Source: Cristatella mucedo
Lineage: Eukaryota > Bryozoa > Phylactolaemata > Cristatellidae
Assembly (NCBI GenBank): GCA_009760855.2
Contig: WPIO01000050.1
Coordinates: 2,621,501-2,685,500 of the forward strand
DNA length: 64,000 nt
Direction: 5' to 3'
Of this stretch, positions 57,403-64,000 are shown one piece after another. The position numbers and the translations under genes are program-made. The first letter of the stretch is position 1, and each line of letters starts with the position of its first letter. The notes beneath the pieces were generated by a model. That model ran no database searches. It had not been told where the DNA came from and was given only the letters and a program-made list of their open reading frames with translations.

Positions 57403-58379
57403 TCACGTGGTTGAGCTTAGATCAAGGTATGGCTAAATGAGTTGAGTCATAACAGGGAATGGTAATACGCATGGACTGTTAGTGGTACTGGTAATACGTA
57501 TGCAGTGGCAGTGAATTATTTCTGATAGATTGACCTGAGCAAGAAATCGTTGAGACCTAAAACTTTAGTGACGGAACTTTAAAATGCTTACTCTACTTGA
57601 TAGGAAGACATTGTGTTTCTACGGGTATTGTTGTGATGTGGCAACAGGGGCACTAACGAAGGACAAGCATAGCGTTTTTCTCAAAAAAAATATAGGATTC
57701 CATTCAAGCTAACAGAGCCTTGATTTACACTGTAAGCAAGGCAAGCGTCTCAATTTAAAGTGATATCTGAACAAGAATAAATACTAAAACACTGCAGTGC
57801 ATGTAATACTAAAAGAGGGGGGGCTATTTTTACTTTAAAGTTGCCCAAGTGTTCACAACAGTGAATTATTGTGTCTATTCCTAAGATGCTTTCATTAATT
57901 CCTGCTAGCCTGAATTAAATTCATGTATTCACATACTATGAGGGTAAAGCCAGAAAACAAAAAAAGCAGATGTTAAGCTTAGCATTGTACACCCGTGTAT
58001 ATACTTTGCTTGGAACCAAGCATTGTATTTCACAATATGAGGTCAAATTGATTCGCTTTTAGGTCTGGCTAGCACACCGACCATAAATTTATTATCATTG
58101 TGTAACCGAATGTATATTTTTAGATGCAGATACACGAATGCAAGTTATTGCAATTATCAGATGACAGTCCAAATTGCAATCAATTCCAAGAATGTTCCAA
58201 GCTAACCGAACGAAGAATAAAGTCCGAACAAACGGCCAAAGGCATTGCTGTAAGATGATGACAACTATTACGTCTCTTACTTACTCATCTACGTGTAACG
58301 TGGCAGAAACTTATTTTCGCCTAATCAGCCTTCATGCCCTTTGCATTATCCATATTATTTGTTCGCTCAACATTTACAT
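57403..58379. other. Unassigned region, partly LINE-A-like at its left
   Basis: Sequence around 57410-57560 resembles the decayed LINE-A segments at 8350-8470. The remainder has no recognised feature. Confidence 0.35.
57550..57618. repeat. Right arm of a perfect 69-bp inverted repeat
   Basis: Exact reverse complement of 56771-56839. Core on this strand includes ACTTTAGTGACGGAACTTTA. Likely the donor sequence for the templated insertion. Confidence 0.9.
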
Positions 58380-59055
58380 AAAGATTTTAGAAAACATTCT
58401 TAAATTGACTGATGATAAGAGCAACTTACTATTTAAGGGCAAAGCCAGTGATTCAGAAAACGGAAATCTTAATGCTTAAAGTCGCCTCTGCCAACAAATC
58501 TTCTGATGAATCAGCAGGATATCTAGGAGCCAAAATTCAAAGTGACCTTTCATTGGACGATCTCATCAATTCCACACTCACGTCTGCCGGCTATCGACAA
58601 CATAATATTGCTAAAATTCAGATCCACTAGCAAGCCAAGCTAAGCATCGTACCACCCGCTTTTCAGAATCTAGCTGTTTAGCTATTCCTACAAACTTCGT
58701 CTTTTTGAGACCATGCCTTTAGTTCGTAGGCTCCCAAAGCCCGGAACTCACTCCGGACCTGCATCAAGACATCTTCTGACTTGGCCACATCTAGCCATGA
58801 CAGCATTTAGTGGGTCCTTGGGGTTCATCCTTTATGTGCTCGCGAGTTCTGACACTGTACATGCAGGCATTAACCATACTGGCAAGCTGACACTGTGCAT
58901 GTTACCCCTAACCATGTTATTCTTATTGTTAATTGAGCATACTAACACTAACCATTCGATCGTGCTTCCCTTGCAGCAAATTTAAAGTGCTTTTGAAAGA
59001 GATTGAGTTCTCTGGCAGCTCTATATCAATTTTATTATTATTATTATCTATTACT
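58380..59055 (+). mobile_element. Degenerate LINE-A copy
   Basis: Broken frame resembling L-K-L-T-D-D-K-S-N-L-L, then FQSDLSLDD-like (I-Q-S-D-L-S-L-D-D), then the RT end, 3' UTR, decayed hairpin and ATT tail. Confidence 0.75.
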
Positions 59056-60487
59056 ATTATTATTTGACAGTCACGGGGGCTTTGACTGTCTAGCACCAGC
59101 CATTGAGAACAGTGCTCTTATTCAAAGCCTATAGAGAACTGGTTGACTAATAAACTAGTTGCACTATGTAGTTGCTTATTGCTAGATTACGAGTTGAATT
59201 ATTCCTTCGGAACCATAATATATAAAACTCGGTTAACTTTTTGGCATTTATGAGCTGGCTGAGTTAGCCACTGGCGATTAAAAGTAAGACGAAATATTTA
59301 GTGTTTTGAACACTCCTGTAAGCTCGTTCTGCAGTTATAATTATGACCTAGCTATTAGGATGTTTGTATATCCCTATAATCCTCATAAATTAGGATAGCC
59401 AATCAATGCATACAGCCTGCACAGACCTTTTGGTGGTAAGAAACCCAGCAGTAAAGATGGTGTTCTAAGACTTTCACTAACAGTGCAAATGAGAAGAACA
59501 AACATACTCTCCACTGCTTTATAAATTACCTGTACTATACGTTTGGAACTGCAGACGACTTGAAGCAGACTCTTTATAACGTCCTTGCAGTTAATGCTGA
59601 CCATCACGACTTACTTGCCAGCTAACCGTCAGCACGTGAGAGATGAATGAATTATATATCCCCGATACCAATAAGGTAACGAAAATTGCAAAACAGTGCC
59701 TTCGATGAAAAGCGAACCACTAAGGCGAGTGTAAAGAGATAACTCAGCAATCGCTATACCTAATCATCTGTAGGAGCAATTCAAATAGGATATCTAAAAG
59801 AAATTATCGGTCAATGTGTGGGCAAATAAAGAGCAGCTTTCCCTCTATGCCTAAGGACACCGGAGTTACTCCAGCCAGTCAACGATCGTATCGTATACAT
59901 CCAAACAAAGAAATAATTCTATCTCTTGGATTGTAACCCGGATTCGGCAGAAGTAAAAGCAGCAGCTCCTTAGGACTATGGACGACCTCTTAAACAAACG
60001 GCATGAACAAAAGAGAGATAATTTTAGAGACGGCCCTTAAGTTCACTAGATGATCAATCGAGGTATACGATTCATGCCGAGGAGATTATGAATGAAAATA
60101 CCAGAATAGCAGTCTTGGCTAAAGGAAAGGACGGACATATTGCAGACATGCAGTTAGACAAATTGCTTATTGCAGACTGAACTAGCCCAAAATCAACTGC
60201 ACCCAGTCATCAACATTGGGCTCAGTAGCAAGCCTTCAAGCTGAACCCATTGTACTAAAACAGGCGCATATCGACGATTTACAACCGGAGGTAGATAGCG
60301 AAACCATCGAGAATTAAAAGCTCTAACAACATAAAATATAGCGATGCCTAGGGTACTGTTTGCGTACCAAATAACTAATAGCTTTAAAAAATTTAAAAAC
60401 ATGCTAATTTGCTATTTCATATGTTTACGATATAGTTTGAAACCCAAATAACGAAATTCAAAAGATTTATTGAGCTAGTTAGCTTTC
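59056..60487. other. Unassigned region
   Basis: No feature is supported. A 74-residue - strand open frame at 59383-59607 contains K-R-I-V-Q-V-I-Y-K and S-E-S-L-R-T, faintly like an RT of another LINE type; too weak to call. Confidence 0.35.
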
Positions 60488-62215
60488 AATAATAATAATA
60501 ATATTAGTTAGAATAATAATAACATAATGCATTTTATATAGTGCCCTCAGGGAACTCAATCTCTTTCCTGGCACTTCACAGCTGCTGCAAAAGAAACATG
60601 ATAGAATTGTTAGTGGCAGCATGCCCGCAGACAACAAGCATAACAAGCTTAGGGTTGACATGCATAGGGTCAGCATGACCATATGGTTAGTGGCAGCATG
60701 CACAGTTGCAGCTCTCATAAGCCTGTAATGGACGACTTACATGAATCTACTTAGTTTTCTGATAAATAGATGTAATTTGAGTTTCTTACAAAATCTGATC
60801 TAGTCAGCAGATGTTGTGACATAACTCAAAAGTTGGTTCCAGGCTGTGGGAACATCCGTACTAAAGGCACGACTCCAAAGATGAGGTTCCTACGCGATAT
60901 CGGTAAGCAATTTTATTTTGAAAAGTGAGAGCTGAGATGTTTAGCTAGTTGGGGGAATAGGTTGAATAGTTAGGCGAGAGCCAAAGAATTAAGTGACCGA
61001 AAAGTGAGTGATGGATCTTTGAAGTCGGAGGGTTGCTTGACAGAGAGCCAGTACAGGTGGGTGAGAAGTGGTGTGATGTTGGGATCGATATGCTCACGAC
61101 TAACAAGGCTAGCTGCAAAGTTTTGCAGAAGCTGTAAACTCCTGATAGCCCAGATGGGTAGACGAGCAAAAGTAAATGACAAAAGTTGAGAAAGGGATGT
61201 AGAAAATTATTGAACCAATTTAGATGTGGTATCCCTATGTAAGCAAGCCCCGAGTTTTAACAATGTTACGTAGCTGAAAGTAATCAGACTTGACTGTAGA
61301 GCTGATGTGGTTGTCCAATGAAACCTCACTTTAGAACGAAACACCTAGATTTCGTGCAGATTCAATATAACCTCTGCTGGCAGACCCGATTTTGAGATTT
61401 AAAAAGTTCAATTTATGAATCATGCATGCTTTGCCCATTACCTGTGAGCTGGATTTAGGATCAGTGAATATAGGAAATCTTTATGATATCCATAAGCGAA
61501 TTTCATCGATATTTTTATGTTACATGGAAGTTATGAGAATTCGCCCTGCTGGAGTGATGGGAGAGGTTAAAGTAAAGGTACAACTGAGTGTCATCTGAGT
61601 AGACGTGAAGGCCTAGATTGTGCCTGGCAACCACAATGGCAAGAGGGAAAGTATAAACAATGCAAAGAACAGGCCCCCTGCACGGAGCCCCTAGGTACAC
61701 CATACCTCATAGGTTGCTCGGACGACCTGTGTTTCTTTATACCAATACCGTGGAGTCTCCAACCGAGATAGCACCTAAACTTTTCTAATGCAGTGCCAGT
61801 TTAGCCCAGGCGAGATAAGAGGCACCCAAGAAGGATTTTATGTTCGTTGGTATCAAAAGCTGCCTAAAGATCTACCAAAAAAGCAAACATGTACTCTACC
61901 TAATTCCACATTCCAGAGTAGGTTGTTATGCACCCGAAGCAATGCTGACTCTGTAGAATGATTAGCTCTAAAACCAGACATGTACTTACTAACTATGTTT
62001 GAAATCTTAACATGAGTTTAGCTGGTCTGCCACGACTTGTTCCAATGTCTTTGATATAATAACGGTTGAAGAGAGACTAGGCGGAATTGGCTCAAGTTCT
62101 CTTGGTCTTGAGTTGCTTTCTTGAGTAGTGGCCTGACTAAAGCCTATTTAAAAGATGCTGGGGCATGACCTGAGGCTAGTGATATACTCATGATGTTAGA
62201 TCTGCATGTATTGTA
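60488..62215 (-). mobile_element. Old LINE-A copy, left part
   Basis: ATT-type tail, decayed hairpin (60535-60580), 3' UTR, RT C-terminus, YADD region (61580-61620, reading Y-S-D-D), and RT fingers up to about 62215, where unrelated sequence starts. Confidence 0.8.
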
Positions 62216-62584
62216 TTAAAGTGACTCCGGCCGGGCAGGTCTTGTGGGATTCTCTCATAGACAGAGCTGGCAAAATTTAGTGGTTAGCGAGATTCCATCT
62301 TTATTTCTCTCTATGCATACATACAAAAGAGCTCTACGAATCACAGCATACGTCAATGGTGTAACTATCGGCTGGAGATGAGGAGAAGATTTGTTTCAGG
62401 GCACTTATCTAATTACAACTATTGGCTATAGATCATGAGTGCACTAGTGGCAGGGTGCTGTGCTAATTACAACTCTAGCACATCAGGCACACACAACACA
62501 TGGCCACAGCAGCCTCATACATCGTAAAAGCAAGGCAGTTGTAATCGGGTACATAAGAATAGTTATCTTTTTTGATCGTTGCTA
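62216..62584. mobile_element. Unidentified insertion in LINE-A, about 370 bp
   Basis: Interrupts the LINE-A; recognisable element sequence resumes at about 62585. It has no LINE-A or SINE resemblance. A solo LTR or a nonautonomous element is possible, but I could not define terminal repeats or a target-site duplication. Confidence 0.4.
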
Positions 62585-62780
62585 TGGGCTTTAAAACGAT
62601 GAAATTTTGGCCTCCTTGAAGGAAGACTGTGAGGTGGTGCATGAAATTGAGGGAAGGAATTCCAGAGGGGTTGCTGCAACAACAGGGACGGACTACCTGA
62701 TCATGTCTATCGTGTTTACAAAGAAGGTAGAGAAACGCTCAGCCAGATCATCACAATCATCACTTGTGACCTATGTTCAA
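62585..62780 (-). mobile_element. Old LINE-A copy, right part
   Basis: Continues with the linker segment before RT, with landmarks GAAACGCTCAGCCAGATCAT and TCACTTGTGACC, then ends. Confidence 0.65.
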
Positions 62781-63371
62781 CATGTTTGACGTGTGAGCTG
62801 AAATTAAAAGAAATACTATAACAATCTTAAAATTGTAAACAGCTTATAAGTTATTGATTCATGAACCCTCGCCAAACTTGTCTGGGAATAATTCTACCCG
62901 CTTATGCGAGAAGAACCGGCATGTAATCTTTTGTAATTTGAAAAGCTTGAAATTGAATTTTATTGTAAATTATTCCAAATTAGATTAGGCTCCTATTCAG
63001 GAAGGTCACTTAAATTGTTTAATTTTCTCATCCATTTACATAAATCATTCGGATGGAAGTGAGGCTTGTACAACAAAATAAACTTGCTGGCGTAAGCTCA
63101 CGACTTAAGTCATATTTTTTGCTTATATCATCCACAAAACAAACTGCGTGTCGCATTCCTTTGTTTTGGACCTGGATCTAGAAACTGCATTTTGATTCAT
63201 TATAAATGCCTGCATAATTCTGAGGACCCAATGTTCGGTGAGGGTTAAAAGCTAGTCACTGATATCTGAGGACTGGTTAGCTAAATTTAATTATTTCTAA
63301 TGATGTACAATTCCACGAGTACATTTAATTATGGATATTTCAACATTTCAATTTCAGTTAATAGTATTGTT
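62781..63371. other. AT-rich unassigned region
   Basis: No feature recognised. Confidence 0.4.
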
Positions 63372-64000
63372 AATAATAATAATGCACTTGATAAATAGCC
63401 CCCTGAGAACTCAATCTCTTTCTAGGCGCTTTAGATTTGAACAAAAGGGAAATGCAATTGAATGGTAAGTAAAATCATGCTTTAAAAACAACCAAAATGA
63501 ATCATGTGTTTAGGGGTGACGTGCACAGGATCAGTATGCATAAGCACATCAAGGACGAATCACAGGGACCCACTAAATGCTGTCCTAAATAGGTGTATTT
63601 TAAAGTTCCCTTTAAATGTGGTGATGTTCTGACGCAAGTCGGGAGGGAGTTCCAGGCTTTGGGAGCGTACGAACTAAATGCACGGTCTCTAAATGACAAG
63701 GTTTGTGCGAGATATTTCTAGACTGTTGGATTCCGAAAGGCGAGTGGTACGATGCTTGGCCTGATGCATGATGCATGGGGTAGTATATCTGAGAGATAAG
63801 CTGGAGCCATAGAATGAAGGAACCTAAAAGGGAGAAAGAAACCCTGAAGTCAATCCGTTGCTCGACTGGTAGCCAGTGCAGGTCGGCAAGAAGTGGTGCA
63901 ATATGGCAACTGCGACGGTCACGACAGACAAGCCTAGCAGCAGAGTTTTGCACCAGCTGCAATCGCCTGATTGCACATGCTGGTGGGCCAGCAAGCATTG
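63372..64000 (-). mobile_element. LINE-A copy running off the window
   Basis: ATT-type tail, hairpin, 3' UTR and RT C-terminus (A-W-N-S-L-P-T-C-V-R-T-S, then LLADLHWLPVEQRIDFRV), continuing past the right edge. Several frameshifts. Confidence 0.9.

Overview
This window is eukaryotic, most likely from an invertebrate animal. It shows a split gene with GT-AG introns, at least two families of non-LTR retrotransposons (LINEs), two tRNA-derived SINE families and long microsatellites. Nothing points to bacterial organisation (no operons, no long uninterrupted host ORFs). I cannot name the phylum from sequence alone.

Region 1 (about 1.0-18.1 kb) is the most interesting part. It is a tandem array of diverged units of roughly 4.2-4.8 kb once later insertions are discounted. 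Each unit carries two short coding exons, here called U and A, with recurring splice signals. Five U exons (1393-1525, 5832-5961, 11766-11895, 15992-16106, 17934-18069) all run from intron phase 1 to phase 2. Four A exons (2353-2660, 6984-7258, 12573-about 12837, 16717-17000) all start in phase 2, and three of them end in phase 1. Intact copies differ in length only by multiples of three, and the U-to-A intron stays near 610-680 bp after removing a SINE (unit 1) and a LINE fragment (unit 2). A U+A pair is a symmetric 1-1 module, so pairs can be chained or skipped without breaking the frame. A3 has lost its donor and runs into a stop. The predicted gene continues on the + strand through exon B (22929-23123), exon C (24877-24987) and exon D (28625-28721, ending in a stop), all in compatible phases. 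I do not recognise the protein.

Region 2 (about 19.5-64 kb, plus scattered copies in the introns above) is dominated by one CR1-group-like LINE family, called LINE-A here. It has an APE-type endonuclease, a reverse transcriptase, a 3' double-stem hairpin and an (ATT)n tail. One nearly complete copy (30971-34570, - strand) is broken only by three frameshifts, each in an A/T homopolymer. It lies nested and antisense inside an older + strand LINE-A stretch, and three further antisense LINE-A-into-LINE-A insertions are visible (35231-35570, 36338-37556, 50710-51249). A second LINE family, LINE-B, ends in (ACATT)n and occurs at 6607-6960, 23690-24615, 46150-48110 and 49897-50382.

Two SINE families are present. 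SINE-A has a tRNA-like head and an (ATTT)n tail. SINE-B has a tRNA-like head followed by the LINE-A 3' hairpin, which suggests it is mobilised by LINE-A. Other structures include a perfect 69-bp inverted repeat at 56771-56839 / 57550-57618 that looks like a template-switch insertion, a 68-bp direct repeat near 25.5/25.9 kb, and GA/CA/CT and TATC/TA microsatellites. Element boundaries given as approximate were judged by eye.
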